The translations under genes were made by a program, and so were the position numbers. Positions 52,950 through 64,000 of a DNA stretch of 64,000 nucleotides are shown one piece after another. Position 1 is the first letter of the stretch, and every line of letters begins with the position of its first letter. The notes under the pieces are model-generated. The model was not told where the DNA came from. It was given only the letters and a program-made list of their open reading frames with translations, and did not search any database. This DNA is from Lepus europaeus (taxonomy: Eukaryota > Chordata > Mammalia > Lagomorpha > Leporidae): positions 62,495,201-62,559,200 of the forward strand of contig NC_084827.1 in NCBI RefSeq assembly GCF_033115175.1. The letters run 5' to 3'.

Positions 52950-53631
52950 GCAGATCAGCTTTCTGTCTCTGTAGGGTAGCTTGCATTTTCTAGAGTTTCA
53001 TATAAATGGGACTATGCAAGGTGTGTTCCTTTTTCTGGGGGGAGGGGGGGCGGGCGGGGGTGTGTGTGTGTGACTTTTTTCACTCCTGTGGTTGTGCATA
53101 TCAATTGTCCCTTTCTCTTGCTGAGTAGTATTCCTGCGTAGGTACTCTGTGATTGGTTTGTGCCGATGCTTGCTGTTAGGTTATTTCTGGTTTGGGGCTG
53201 TTACAGATAAGGCTGCTAGGAACATTTCTGCACAAGTCATTGGTGGTGGGGGTGGGGGTGTGTTTTATTTTCACTTGGGTAAATCCTGAGGCCTGAGGCG
53301 TGGTATATCTGTCTCACATGGGAGACACGTGGGTAATTTTAAAATTCCTGCTGGTATTTTAACTTTTTAGGAAACCCCACATCCTTGAACACAGCGGTTG
53401 CCATTTTGTATTTCCAGCAACAAAAGAAAAGAACTCTGCCTCCGCCTTGGAGACACTTGGAATGGTCTTGACTTTTGAATTACAACCATTTATCTAGGAG
53501 GGTGGTGCTATCTCTTTGTGGTTTTAATTTGCATTTTCCTAAAGGGTTATGTGGTGTGGCCTTGGGAGTGCCTCAATGCCTTCTGTGTCTCTTTGAAGGA
53601 TCTGTTGGGATCTGCTGCCCGTTTTTTCTTT
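52950..53631 (-). mobile_element. LINE1 ORF2/3'-region relic
   Basis: Antisense L1 wording in order: TTTCATATAAATGGGACTAT, TTGCTGAGTAGTATTCCTGC, TTCTGGTTTGGGGCTGTTAC, GATAAGGCTGCTAGGAACAT, TTTTAATTTGCATTTTCCTA. A G/GT-rich low-complexity run lies at 53037-53072. Continues at 53986. Confidence 0.82.
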
Positions 53632-53985
53632 CTTTCTTTTTTTTTTTTTTTTGACAGGCAGAGTGGACAGTGAGAGAGAGAGACAGAGAGGAAGGTCTTC
53701 CTTTTGCCGTTGGTTCACCCTCCAATGGCCGCCGCGGTAGGCGTGCTGTGGCCGGCGCACCGCGCTGATCTGATGGCAGGAGCCAGGTGCTTCTCCTGGT
53801 CTCCCATGGGGTGCAGGGCCCAAGTACTTGAGCCATCCTCCACTGCACTCCCTGGCCACAGCAGAGAGCTGGTCTGGAAGTGGGGCAACCGGGACAGGAT
53901 TGGTGCCCCGACCGGGACTAGAACCCAGTGTGCCGGCGCCGCAAGGCGGAGGATTAGCCTAGTGAGCCGCGGTGCCGGCCCGTTT
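53632..53985 (-). mobile_element. Young C-type SINE nested in the L1
   Basis: TTTTTGACAGGCAGAGTGGA, CCCATGGGGTGCAGGGCCCA, reverse B box GACTAGAACC, head CGCGGTGCCGGCC. CCCGTTTTTTCTTT flanks it (about 53618 and 53979). Confidence 0.95.
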
Positions 53986-54140
53986 TTTCTTTTTTAATTT
54001 TGGTAGTGTCAGAATTCAGTTTTGAGGGTTTTTTACATATTCTGGACACTGGTTCGCTGTCAGTTATATACTTGGCTGTCTAAGGCTTATCCTTTTTCAT
54101 TCTCTTAACAATGTCTTTTATAGTATGACAAATTTTAATT
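53986..54140 (-). mobile_element. LINE1 relic, continuation
   Basis: TTTTTTACATATTCTGGACA, CTGTCAGTTATATACTTGGC and CATTCTCTTAACAATGTCTT continue the antisense ORF2 order of the piece at 52950. Confidence 0.78.
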
Positions 54141-54435
54141 AAAAAAAGTTTTATTGTTTATTTGAAAGGCAGAGAGAGAGAGGGAGAGAGAGAGAGGCCT
54201 TTCATCTGCTGGTTCACTCCCCAAATGCCCACAACAGCCAAGGCGGGGTCAGACTGAAGCCAGGAGCCAGGAGCTGCATCTAGGTCTCCCACATGGGTGG
54301 CTGGAACTCACATACTTGAACCATCTGCTGCTTCTCAGGCATGGAGTAGCTGGGACCCGGGTGCTGCTGATATGGGATGGCAGCATTCATTGCAAGCTGC
54401 AGTTGAACCTGCTGAGTCGCAATGCTGGCTCCCAT
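54141..54435 (-). mobile_element. C-type SINE
   Basis: AAAAAAAGTTTTATTGTTTA tail side, GA stretch to 54195, body CCCACATGGGTGGCTGG, head GTCGCAATGCTGGCTCC. Confidence 0.88.
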
Positions 54436-54481
54436 TGATTGGCTTTCATGTTGAACCATTTGTTTTATTCTCATGTTCTTT

Positions 54482-54789
54482 CTTTCTTTCTTTATTTTAT
54501 TTGACAGGTAGAGTTAGACAGTGAGAGAGAGACAGAGAAAGGTCTTTCTTCCATTGGTTTACCCCCCAAATGGCTGCTACAGCCGGCGCTGCGCTGATCC
54601 GAAGCCAGGAGCCAGGTGCTTCTTCCTGGTCTCCCAGGGCCTAAGCACTCGGGCCATGCTCCACTGCCTTCCCGGGCCACAGCAGAGAGCTGGACTGGAA
54701 GAGGAGCAACTGGGACTAGAACCCGGCGCCCATATGGGATGCCGGCGCTGCGGGTAAAGGATTAACCAAGTGAGCCAGGGCGCTGGCCC
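54482..54789 (-). mobile_element. Young C-type SINE with TSD
   Basis: CTTTCTTTATTTTATTTGAC tail, GGTAGAGTTAGACAGTGAG, reverse B box GACTAGAACCCGGCGCCC, head CCAGGGCGCTGGCCC. CTCATGTTCTTT is present on both sides (54470 and 54790). Confidence 0.94.
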
Positions 54790-54801
54790 CTCATGTTCTT
54801 T

Positions 54802-55045
54802 TAAATATTTGTTTATTTGAAAGGCAGGGTTACAGAGAGAGGGAGAGAGGTCTTCCACTTACTGGTTCACTCCCCAAATGGCCACAACAGCTAGGGGCAG
54901 GCTAGGCCTAAGCCAGGAGCCAGGAGCTTCTTCCCTGTCTCCTACATGGGTGGCAAGGGTTCCAAGCACTGGGGCCATCTTCCACTGCTTTCCCAGGTGC
55001 ATTAGCAGGGGCCTGGATCGGAAGTGGAGCAGCCAGCCCCCACTT
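54802..55045 (-). mobile_element. C-type SINE, head truncated
   Basis: AAATATTTGTTTATTTGAAA, GAGAGGTCTTCCACTTACTG, GTGCATTAGCAGGGGCCTGG, ends at GGAGCAGCC without B box or head. Confidence 0.85.
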
Positions 55046-55325
55046 TGTGAACACATGGACTACATTTGTAATAACTGCATCAGTGCTCATATCTGCCGAT
55101 TCTAACCTCTGGGTCTTTTCTGGCTCTTTTTTGATTTATTATTTTTCTCATTATGGTTTATAGTTTCCTGTTTGGTAATCTGTGATGGATACTAAGTATT
55201 ATAAATTCTATCTTGTTGAATATTTTTGTTCCCCTATAAATATTTTCATGTTTTCTCTGGGCCGTGGTTGCTTTACTTGGAAGGTTTAAGCATTCTTTTG
55301 AGGTCTGTTACCTGGGTGGTGGGGG
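55046..55325 (-). mobile_element. Possible LINE1-type relic
   Basis: TGATTTATTATTTTTCTCAT, TATGGTTTATAGTTTCCTG, TTGTTGAATATTTTTGTTCC and CCTATAAATATTTTCATG recall a common L1M-type antisense segment. It carries no coding potential. Confidence 0.45.
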
Positions 55326-55660
55326 GTAGGCATTGAGCCCAGCAGATGAGACACCTGTTAAGATGCAGGGACCCTCGTGGGAGCGCCTGGGTTCCATGCC
55401 AGGCCATGCCAGGCTCCACTCCTGACTCCAGTTTCCTGCTAATGCAGACCCTTTGGGGGGGGGGGCGCAGTGGTGGTGGCCCAAGTTGCTGGGTTCCTGC
55501 CACCCATGTGGGAGACTTGGACTGAGTTGCTGGCTCCTGTCTTAAGCCCCGCTACAGCCATTTGCTGTGGGCTTTTGGTGTGTAAACCTCTGGACAGAAG
55601 ATCTCTCTCTTTTTGTGTCTAGGTCTCTCTCTCTCTCTCTGAAACTTTAAAAAACAAACC
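55326..55660 (+). mobile_element. Old C-type SINE
   Basis: GCATTGAGCCCAGCAGATGA, GACACCTGTTAAGATGCAGG, GTTTCCTGCTAATGCAGACC, G12 at 55456, GTGGGAGACTTGGACTGAG, CT-rich end, tail TTTAAAAAACAAACC. Confidence 0.83.
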
Positions 55661-55669
55661 AACCAACCT

Positions 55670-55963
55670 GGGGCTTGCGTTAGGCATAGGAGGTAAAAAC
55701 CTACCACCCAGCTGCTCCGCCTCCAGTCCAGCTCTCTGCTATGGCCTGGGAAAGCAGAGGAAAATGGCCCAAGTCCTTGGGCTCCTGCACTCATGTGGGA
55801 GACTCAGATGATGTTCCTGGCTCCTGGCTTCTGCCTGGTCCAGCCCGGGCTGTTGTGGTCATTTGGGGAGTGAACCAGCAGATGGAAAATCTCTCTCTCT
55901 CTCTTCCTTTCTCTGTATCTCTGTCTTTCAAATAAGCAAATAAATCTTGAAAAAAAATTTTTT
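55670..55963 (+). mobile_element. C-type SINE, B box region reduced
   Basis: TGGGGCTTGCGTTAGGCATA, then CTGCTCCGCCTCCAGTCCAG without a GGTTC block, CTATGGCCTGGGAAAGCAGA, tail AAATAAGCAAATAAATCTTG. Confidence 0.87.
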
Positions 55964-56100
55964 GATGGAAGATTTCTCTCTTTGTGTCTAGCTGGTCTTT
56001 CTCTCTCTCTCTTTGAAACTTAAAAAAAAAAAACAAAAAACAAAAAAAACAAAAAACAAAAAACAATCAAACAAAAAAACTCAAATCCCCCAAACCAAAA
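55964..56100 (+). mobile_element. Orphan SINE 3' end with long CAAAA tail
   Basis: GATGGAAGATTTCTCTCTTT, GTGTCTAGCTGGTC, TCTTTGAAACTTAAAAAAA closely repeats the 3' end of the SINE at 55593-55655, followed by (CAAAAAA)-type repeats to about 56085. Confidence 0.75.
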
Positions 56101-59100
56101 ACATGACATAAAAATTTTGGCACTAGAGCCTCAGGCTAACTCTCACTGGCAATGGAGGGAGACTCCTTCCGGTTTCTCTCCAGTGCTCCGTGAGGTTCTG
56201 CAGCCCCGGCCGGTGGCCACAGGCCCTGGCCCTGTGGGCGCCGGGCACTGTTGATGCCTCCTCCTTTTGACTGGTTCTTCACTGTGCACTGATTCTACAC
56301 TGTAGCGCCCCAGGGTCCTCTGTGGGTCTTGGATGGCTTCCCCTGTGCTCAGCTGCCCCCTCTCCAGGACTCTTTCTTGAAAACGCCAGCCACCTACCCG
56401 AGCCTCCCTGCCTCTGGAATCCACCATTTCTGCTGGGCGCTTCCCCACGCCTCGCCATGCCACGCCACACCACCCGGGGTCTGAGCTGGGGTGGGCTCCG
56501 ATTCACCTTGTGTGTTTCATCGTCTGGGGCAGGGTCCCAAGAACCCAGCGTTTCAAATGTGTTTTGTCTGGAATTTTTGGTGGTTTCATGGAGGGGCGGG
56601 GGAGAGAGAGGAGCAGCCTGAATCTGGTCCCTGTTTTTTCATCTTGGCGGGAAGAACTGAGTTTCCTTGACTTTTTTTTTTTCTTTTTCTTTTTTCTCTC
56701 ACTACCGAGGACTTTTCCAATTTTCAATGGTTCGAAGTATCCCGCAGTACGGGTAGGCCTCAGCCTGAGTGTGTCCCTGGGGTGTGTGATTCTGGGGTCC
56801 ACTGTGGCCAGGGTGGGTGGCAAGGGAGGAGCCTGAGGACCCTGGGGGTGGGGCACAGGGGGCCAGACCCCAGGGCCCAGCTGTGCACCACGCACGCTCT
56901 CGGCTGTGTGCATAGCCTGAGCGTGGGAGCCGCGTCAGGACAGAAAACCCCGGAGTGCTCGGGCTTGCCAGCAAAGGCACTCGTTCAAGATGTTGTCATG
57001 GGGAGACAAGGAGGGAAGCGGAAGTGGGAAGGGCCTGGTGTGAAAGGCGCTGGCTGGGAGGCCTGGCTCCCGCCCTGACCAGGCCTCTCCTGCCTGGCTG
57101 CAAGGCCCTGGGCTTTGTCTCACCCTCCCCCGTGCCGGGGCGCGGGGTCCTGGGTCCTGGGCACAGATGTATGGCCTGGGCTCAGTGCCTGCCTGTACGC
57201 TCAGGAGCGGAAGCCAGCGGCCTAGGCCCCAAGCACCAGGCCCAAGCCCCGGGCCCCAGGCCCGGATCTGGGGCTCCCTGGACCATGTGAGCTGGGCTGC
57301 AGCTGTGGAAAGTGCTGGGCCTGCAGCCTTGGGAAGGGCTCCTGAGATGATCATAAATCACCCTGCCGGCTGGGAGGGCTGCCTCCGGCCTCCTTGGCCT
57401 ACGGAGATGACTGTGGGCGGGCCCCTGGGGAGCCCACCCTTCAGAAGCCAGGTCAGGCCAGGCCAGGCCAGCCAGGGCTGCTCCATGGAGCCAGAAACCC
57501 AGAGGGAGAGCTGAGCCAGGGTCAGTGGGCCCTGGATTACCACAGTCGGGGCCTCTGGCTGCGCCGGAAGGGACTGTGCATTGGTGGCCACTAAGGCAAG
57601 GTCAGGCAGCCTGAGCTAAGGCTGAGGCCCATTGTGGGAGGGCGGGAGGACAGGGACATGATGGGGGCCAGGCCCTTTCTGTGCCGAGTCTCGGCCCCTG
57701 AATTTCCCCATGCTGCACATCCTGCAGGTCTCCCTCCTCACTCCACGGCACTGGCAGAGCTGGGCAACCCTGCCTGTGAATCCTCTGCTGAGAGTCCCGA
57801 TGGAGAGCCCTTGGACAGGCGAGGGGGCCCAGTCCTTGGTGGCGGGGGCTGCCCTTTGTGGCCTGGATATCTGCCGGTGGCGTTTCTCCCTGGGCTGTGT
57901 CAGCTCAGCCTCCAGGGCCACCTCGGGTGAGGCCCCCACCTCCCTGGGCCTCCTTTGTTGCACCTGTCAGTGAAAAGGATCCCGTGCCCAATGGCCCAAG
58001 AAGCTGTCTGGTGTCACAGGGCCTTTGAAGGGATGCCTAGGAGAGTGTGAATGTTCACGGGATCCCAGGGGAACCCCAGAGGTGATTGTGTTGGAGTTGG
58101 GGCACCTGTGTGTGGCAGTGTGTCTTCAGGTTCTTTTGGAGTGAGGTGGCCGACTTGTCTCTTGGGAAGCCCCTAAGGGCACCTGCTGGCCAGGCCTGGG
58201 ATGAAGCCTCTCCCCCCAGGCCTCGGCCCCATGGGCTCCGTGCTCCTGTGCTCGGCGCCGCTGAGCCTGGCCCAGCTCTTGGGCCCCAGTGGTCAAGCTT
58301 TTCCCCTTGCCAGTCTCTCAGACCTCACTCCCCCATCCCTATTGGCTCTGCGCTTACACCCCGAATTTCCTGCATTTGCCTCCTTGCAAAAACCAAAACC
58401 AAAAGACTCTCAGGTCCCTCTGGAATGGTGCCTGTTCATTCCTCCTTGCCGGACATGCTATCCTCCTCCTCCAAGCCTGTCTGGGAAGGTCCTCCTGACC
58501 CCGAGTGCCCTCTTGTGCAATCCAGACAGGGCAGCCGTGAGGTCTGTTAGGCGGGCCTTGTCCTGCAGGGAGAGCCGGGCTGGCGGGGAGGAGGGAGAGC
58601 GCCTCGGCCTGAACCACCTCTTGGGGCTGCTGCAAGGAAGGCTGTGGGTAGACGCTCCTTCCCATCCACGGATGGCTTGGAAGCTTGGTCACATTTCTCT
58701 GGTTTGCAAAATACGGGAGAATGCAGGGAGCACTGAAGAGGTGCAGGTCACCTTGTCCGCTGGACTCCACCAGCTTCCTGCAGGCTGGGGTGTGGCCGAG
58801 GTGGGGGAGCATTTCTGCGGTGGCCCCAGGGAGGGGGTGGGGTGTTAGTGGAGGGAAAAATCAGAGGAGCAGCCCCCAGAGCAGGGAGGCGAGAGCCCAG
58901 AGTGTGCCCATGGCCAGGCATGTCTGCGCCAGCCATGCGGCGCAGCCAGGGCTGGCTGCTCCCATCACCTCTTTTTTCCCCTTTCTCAGGTGAGCTGTGG
59001 CCAGGGCAGACCGGGAGGTTGCTGCACCCCAGAGCCGGTGTGAGTGCAGAGCTGCAGTGGGGTTGGAGGCAGGATGTGGGGTCGTGGGGACAGGGTGGTC

Positions 59101-62100
59101 AGCAGCAGAGGAGCCTGGGGCCCCTGTGGAGCACTGGAGCTGCAGGGGTGTGGGGAGGAGGGACTTAGAGGCCAAGGTTGGGGTTTGATAAGATGGAGAG
59201 GAAGGAAGTGGGGCTTTCCAGATGGAGAAGCTGCATGAGCAGAACCCTGGAAGGTTCTAGAGCTTGGCACAGCAGGCCTGGGGCTCTGGCCTTGCTGCTT
59301 TCTCTAGCCTGGTTTTCCACTGTGTCAACCTCTCACTCCAACTGGACAGGTCTCAGTTCCCGGAGTGTTCTGTCCTCACCCCTGCTTTGGGTGCAGCTTG
59401 CCATGCCTTCTTCAGTGCCTCTCCCTCCCGGAGCGCGGGGTTCTGTTACTCTGCTGTCACACGCTGGGGCTCGGGGCTCTGTACCCCCTTGATCCACAAG
59501 AGCATCTGGTGCCCATGTTTGCTGAATGAATGAATGCATGCATGGACAGATGTCTCTGTTGGCTTGAGGGGATCCACCGTGCCTGGCTGCTGGGTAGAGG
59601 AGGTTCCAAGAGGGGCCTTCTCACCTGTCTGCTGGTGGGAATCCAGTTTACGAAGAGCTGTGGATGGACGGCCACGGCCAAGGCCAATGCCAGATGTGCT
59701 CTGGGTGCTGGGGTCTGGCTGCCATCTGGTCCTCTGCGGAAGCTGGCAGGAAGGGGCTGGTGCAGTGGGGCAGTGGGGCAGCGGGGGACCCGTCTCCCGG
59801 GATGGGCAGGCATGCATCCGTGCTGGCATGTGCCATCTTGTCTGCCCCTCGCCCTGAGGAGGTTGGGATGGACTTTGAGCTCTGCCTTTTTTCCAGGAGC
59901 AGAGCGTGGCTTTTGGCGTGTCGGAGACATGTCTGCGAGGTGGGGCTGTGGAAGGCAAGTCGGGGCCAAAACCCCAGATCATCTTTTTCCAACGGTTTTG
60001 CAGGAGGCAGGTTCTGTCGGTGCTGTGTGGGTTTTGTCCATGAGGGCGCCTTGCAGGCTCTCCCCTGCCTTTGTCCTGGGGGAGAATCGCATTGACCCAG
60101 AACGTCTTTTCTCCCAGGTCCCAGGAAGAGCCACCCTAGTGACTGGCCCCGTGGGCACTCCCAGGGCCTGTGGTCACTTGGATATGTCTCCTGATCCCCA
60201 GGGACTCAGAGAGGACATTCCCTGCTCCGATGGTGCTAAGCCCAGAAAAGGAGTGAAACACAGCACCAGAGCTGGCTGTGGGCTCCTGGTGCAGCCATGT
60301 TCCTGTCACGCCTTTGGCCACGGGTTGCAGTGGATGCCTCCCGCGGGGCCACGTAAGGCCAGGCAGGGATGGAGTGGCACAGGTGTGGGAGCCTGCGGCC
60401 CAAGCTGCCAGGACTGGGCTTCTCAGCATCAGGATCTTGACCTCTTTGGGAAGTGTGTCCCCTGCAATTTGCTAACCACACTTGGTACGCTACAGGTGTT
60501 TATTTCAATTTTTTTTTTTTTTTTTAAAGAACTGATTGTTTCCTGTCCAGCTTTTACAGAAGGTTCCCCTCACTGGTACCCTCTGCCTGAGTAGGAGCAA
60601 AGGGCTGCATCGTAGCTGGGGCATGGGGTGCAGGTCAGGTTGCAGGGAAGCCTGGCCCAGCATCCCTGTGTCGTGTGTGGGAAGCCCCACGGGCTGCAGC
60701 AGGCAGGCAGGACTGCTGCCCGAGTGGGCAGGAAGGAGAAGTCCCGTGCGCTGTGGCTTTCCTGCATCTCAGAAGTGCGTGTTGCCCTTTGGAAGGCTCT
60801 GAGAAGGGCTACGCAGAGGAAGTTTGCTTTGTGTTGACCCAGTCTTTTGAAAACTCGGAGGTGGAACATCTGACTCACAGCAGGAGCTGTTGTTTCCCAA
60901 GCGGGTGTGGGGGTGTGTGTGGGGTGTTGCGTGCAGGCTTCTGTGCCAGCTCTCTGTGCTGGTTTTACCTTTGTCTCTGGGGAAATGGAGAATTGATGCA
61001 TTTTGCATCTTGTGCATGTTCATTCCTGCAGCCAGTGTCCAGTAGAAGCCGCTGTGCTGGCCGCTGTGTTGTTGCAGTCAGTATGTGGTGAGCACCTTCT
61101 GGCTTCCAGACTCCGTGGCTCCTCCCCTCCTGAAACCTGGGCCAGTCCAGTCCCTCAAGCCAAGGGATCCTATCTGCCAGTCCCTCCCTCTCTCCCTCCC
61201 TCCCTCCCACCCTTCCTTCCTCCCTCCATCCCAGCCTGGGACCACAGGCCCCTGGCACATGCTGCAAGGATGCACCTCCCCCCCAGCCCTGCACCCCATT
61301 CTCATCATGACCCTGGTCCTGTGTGCCACCAGGGGATGGCACTCAGCAAACGACCTCAGGATGGCCTCGGCTGTTCTCTGCACCTCGGGGCTCACAGCTT
61401 CCATTGAGTGATGGCCGATCCCGCTGTGGGTGAACGAATGGCTTAAAGAGAGTGGTGTGTACAAACCAGGGCTGCTGAACACAGAAGCAGGGCTGAGGCG
61501 GGAAAGGAACTGGAGGCTGGCAGGATAGGCAGGTGTCAGGTGAGGGGAGCAGAGGCGTGGGAAGGGAAAGGCAAGGGCTGGGAGGACCCTTAGCAGCTGC
61601 AGGCCCCTGAGCACAGGGACATCTGTCAGTGATACCGTGGCACTGACTCCTCTCCACCGGAGCCCATCAGCACCTGTCTGGGTGTCAGGATTCAGGGAGA
61701 CATGGGCACAGCATCTCCACTGAAGCCAGGTGGCTCCGAGACCTCTGCCTCCGGGAGGTTCTGGAGCTCACCGCCTGATTTTCTTCTTGGCGTGTATTTC
61801 TCGCCGTTGCCAGAGGAGACTCGGGGTCCTGAGAGAGGAGATGGTGATATGGCAGGAGAATTTGGAATTTGTAGATTGGCAGACAAATACCCCTCTGGAT
61901 ATGCAGTGGTAACGCTTGCTCCTGGACAGAAGGCCCTCTGTGGCGGGCTCTTGGGGATGTCCTGGTGCCCACCTGGCTCCATGTGCTCACGGCTGGATAG
62001 AGTTTCCTTACCTCATGGCGGCCAGGCTGGGCTGGACTGAGTGCTTCCTGGAGCCGGCTGACCCTTGGTGACCTCGTAGTTTGCCGGTCCAGCCACAGCG

Positions 62101-62479
62101 CCTCGGTCTGGACACAGCGGTGTGGTGTGGGCACCGACCTCAGGCTCTTGCCTGGGGCAGGAGGATAGTCCCCTGAGCCATCTTTGCTGAACCACAGGGA
62201 ACAGAGTCAGGGGGGACCCTGGGGTCGGAGGGCACGGAGGCTGCCCTCAGCAGAGACGAGCTGGCATCTTCTGACCTGGGACCGCTGAGGGGGTGGCTGC
62301 AGCGTGGCTGCCTCTAAGCGCCGGGCGCTTTTCTGAGGTCGGAGCAGAGGGAGAGGCCAGGACCTGGGAGAGGGCTGAGCAGGGTGCAGCGCTGCCTGGG
62401 CGAGCACGTTCAGCCTGGGGAGGGGGGTGTTTGCTTCTATTCCGGCTTGGCCTCTGTGGAGCCAGCCCCTTCCTCGCCT
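56101..62479. other. Second long SINE-free stretch, no gene supported
   Basis: About 6.4 kb with no C-type SINE and moderate to high GC. Low-complexity pieces: T/C run at 56671-56700, GGCCA repeats at 57451-57478, CCCT-rich at 61183-61236, T18 at 60510. GCTGAATGAATGAATGC at 59521 looks like an L2 end. The longest plus frame (59530-60594, 354 codons) has a Cys/Trp/Gly/Arg-rich composition, runs through the T18 as Phe residues and shows no domain; I do not accept it as a gene. Confidence 0.5.
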
Positions 62480-62640
62480 GCGGCTGGTGAGAGGGTCAAA
62501 TAATTACGGGGCTCCTCATTTCCCAGCCAATTGGGAAATTAAATCGCATCTCCATCCGAGTGCTATTAGTGACTTTCAAGATGTGGTAATTGAAAAGAAA
62601 CTTTTTTAATCCACTTACCAAATTGGCATGGTGGGGGACT
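62480..62640. promoter_or_regulatory. Candidate conserved non-coding element
   Basis: AT-rich block in GC-rich surroundings: GGTCAAATAATTACGGGG, CAGCCAATTGGGAAATTAAA, GAGTGCTATTAGTGACTTTC, GTGGTAATTGAAAAGAAAC. Several TAAT homeodomain cores within 130 bp. Confidence 0.48.
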
Positions 62641-62744
62641 CGGAGCGGCAGGGGGCTTCTCAGCACCTTCCCCGCGGCTCCTGGCCCTGAAAGGCCATGC
62701 CCCTCTCCCCCTCATCCCTGCCCCAGCAGGCTGAAGCAACCCCC

Positions 62745-63030
62745 CCCCCCCAAAGCAAGGCCTACCTCCATCTGTTGGATCATTCCCCACCCCCTCCCCG
62801 CCCCCGCCCTGGTTCTAGCAAAGCCAGGGCTGAGCCAGGTTGAAGCCAGGAGCCCAGGTCTTCTGTGTTGGGGTGGCAGGGGCCCAAGTACTCGAACCAT
62901 CATCTGCTGCCTCCCCTCCCAGGATGCATTAGCAAGAAGCTGCATCTGAAGTGGGGGAGCTGGGACTCACACTGGCACTTCGATATTGGATGTGGGCATC
63001 CCTAGTGACAGCTTAGCTCCCTGTGCCACA
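62745..63030 (-). mobile_element. Old C-type SINE
   Basis: C12 run at 62739-62750, CTACCTCCATCTGTTGGATC, AGGCCTTC-like body replaced by GGAGCCCAGGTCTTC, GATGCATTAGCAAGAAGCTG, GGGACTCACACTGGCACTTC, head side CTCCCTGTGCCAC. Confidence 0.8.
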
Positions 63031-63044
63031 ATGAATGCAGTGTT

Positions 63045-63380
63045 TTTTTTTTTTTTGACAGGCAGAGTGGATAGTGAGAGAGAGAGACAGAGAGACAGAG
63101 AGAAAGGTCTTCCTTTTACCATTGGTTCACCCTCCAATGGCCACTGTGGCCGGCGCATCCCGCTGATCCGAAGCCAGGAGCCAGGTGCTTCTCCTGGTCT
63201 CCCATGCGGGTGCAGGGCCCAAGGACTTGGGCCATCCTCCACTGCCTTCCTGGGCCATAGCAGAGAGCTGGCCTGGAAGAGGGGCAACCGGGATAGAATC
63301 CGGCGCCCCGACCGGGACTAGAACCCGGTGTGCCGGCACCACAAGGTGGAGGATTAGCCTGTTAAGCCACGGCACCAGCC
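63045..63380 (-). mobile_element. Young C-type SINE with perfect TSD
   Basis: T-rich, TTTGACAGGCAGAGTGGATA, near-consensus body, GACTAGAACCCGGTGTGCC, head CCACGGCACCAGCC. GAATGCAGTGTT is exact at 63033-63044 and 63381-63392. Confidence 0.96.
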
Positions 63381-63392
63381 GAATGCAGTGTT

Positions 63393-64000
63393 CTAAGGGA
63401 CTTCGGGGCACAGGTGAAGGAGAGCTGGTCTCAGTGATGGGGTGAGGGCGTTGGTGTGCTGGACAGGTGACAACCTGAGATTGCTTTTCTGGAGGAAGAA
63501 AGTTAAGGCCTGTGGCCCGTGCATTGCCTGTGGCAGCTGGTGGCAGCTTGGGCAGGGAGCTGTATGGCTGGAAGAGCCATCGGGGCTCCCCATTCAGGCT
63601 GCTCAGCCTGACATGCCACGTGCTGCTGGGTGCCCCCTTCACAAGGGAGAAGACAGATGTCACGTGTCCCTTGTGTGCCGTGTGGGAGTCTCCTGGGCCC
63701 AGCCTGTAGTAGCTCCCATTTGGGTTAGCGCAGGTGGCATGGCCTGGGGGCTGCAGCTGGACAGGATGGAGACTTTCACAGAGACAGAGGAGCTTTTAGG
63801 GTGGTGCTGGGGGACCATGGGGAGCTGGCTGGGTTGAGCCTATTGAACAAAGGGACTTCACTCCCCCCCCTCCACTTCCCACTGTGGCCTTAGAAGTATC
63901 CAAATTTGCAAGTGAGGAGCAGCTTCCTCCCCGAGACCCCACAACAGTTTATGAGAGCATCACAGGCAACCTGACTGTGCCCCCTGCTCCCTGCCTGCAC
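63393..64000. other. Non-repeat DNA to window end
   Basis: No exon or repeat recognised. Confidence 0.4.

Noticed and set aside
59530..60594. 354-codon plus-strand open frame
   Set aside because: Begins at an L2-like end, reads the T18 run as Phe residues, is rich in Cys, Trp, Gly and Arg, has no domain, and overlaps long frames in other phases. Looks like chance in stop-poor DNA; only RNA or conservation data could revive it.
61183..61236. CCCT-rich run as a satellite
   Set aside because: Short and irregular, ordinary low-complexity DNA.

Overview
This is vertebrate nuclear DNA from a lagomorph, most likely a rabbit or another leporid. The basis is the dominant repeat: about 65 copies or pieces of the tRNA-derived C-type SINE typical of leporids. 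Its head reads GGCCGGCGCCGTGGCTCA, it carries a pol III B box (GGTTCTAGTCC or GGTTCGAGTCC), a body with CCCATATGGG and CTTGGGCC, a CT-rich stretch and an A-rich tail. In minus copies this reads from T-rich and GA-rich to CAGCGCTGGCC. There is no prokaryotic or organellar gene content. I could not support any protein-coding exon. The longer open frames lie in CpG islands, in low-complexity DNA or across SINEs.

Layout. From 1 to 30.6 kb the DNA is SINE-dense, with nested insertions, relics of LINE1, LINE2 and MIR, a Tigger-like DNA element, a solo LTR sitting inside a SINE, and a short interstitial telomeric repeat. From 30.58 to 39.22 kb there is a stretch of about 8.6 kb with no SINE. It holds two CpG islands (about 31.1-33.2 kb and 36.1-37.3 kb), a full CRE site just upstream, a palindromic SOX-type site and AT-rich blocks that look like conserved non-coding elements. 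From 39.2 to 56.1 kb SINEs are dense again, with L1 relics, a mariner-like palindrome, MER5A, MIR and a degenerate CCAT array. From 56.1 to 62.7 kb there is a second long SINE-poor stretch, ending in another AT-rich block rich in homeodomain motifs, followed by two final SINEs.

Interpretation. The transposon-poor island with CpG-rich, CNE-like DNA is the pattern seen around developmental regulators. Island 1 probably holds a promoter and non-coding first exon of a gene whose coding exons lie outside the window; I cannot name that gene. The most unusual observation is a perfect 128-bp copy of part of CpG island 1. It lies 1,362 bp upstream inside a SINE, where it replaces about 26 bp of SINE body, with two-base microhomology at each junction. 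This fits a templated insertion (microhomology-mediated template switching), unless it is an assembly error.
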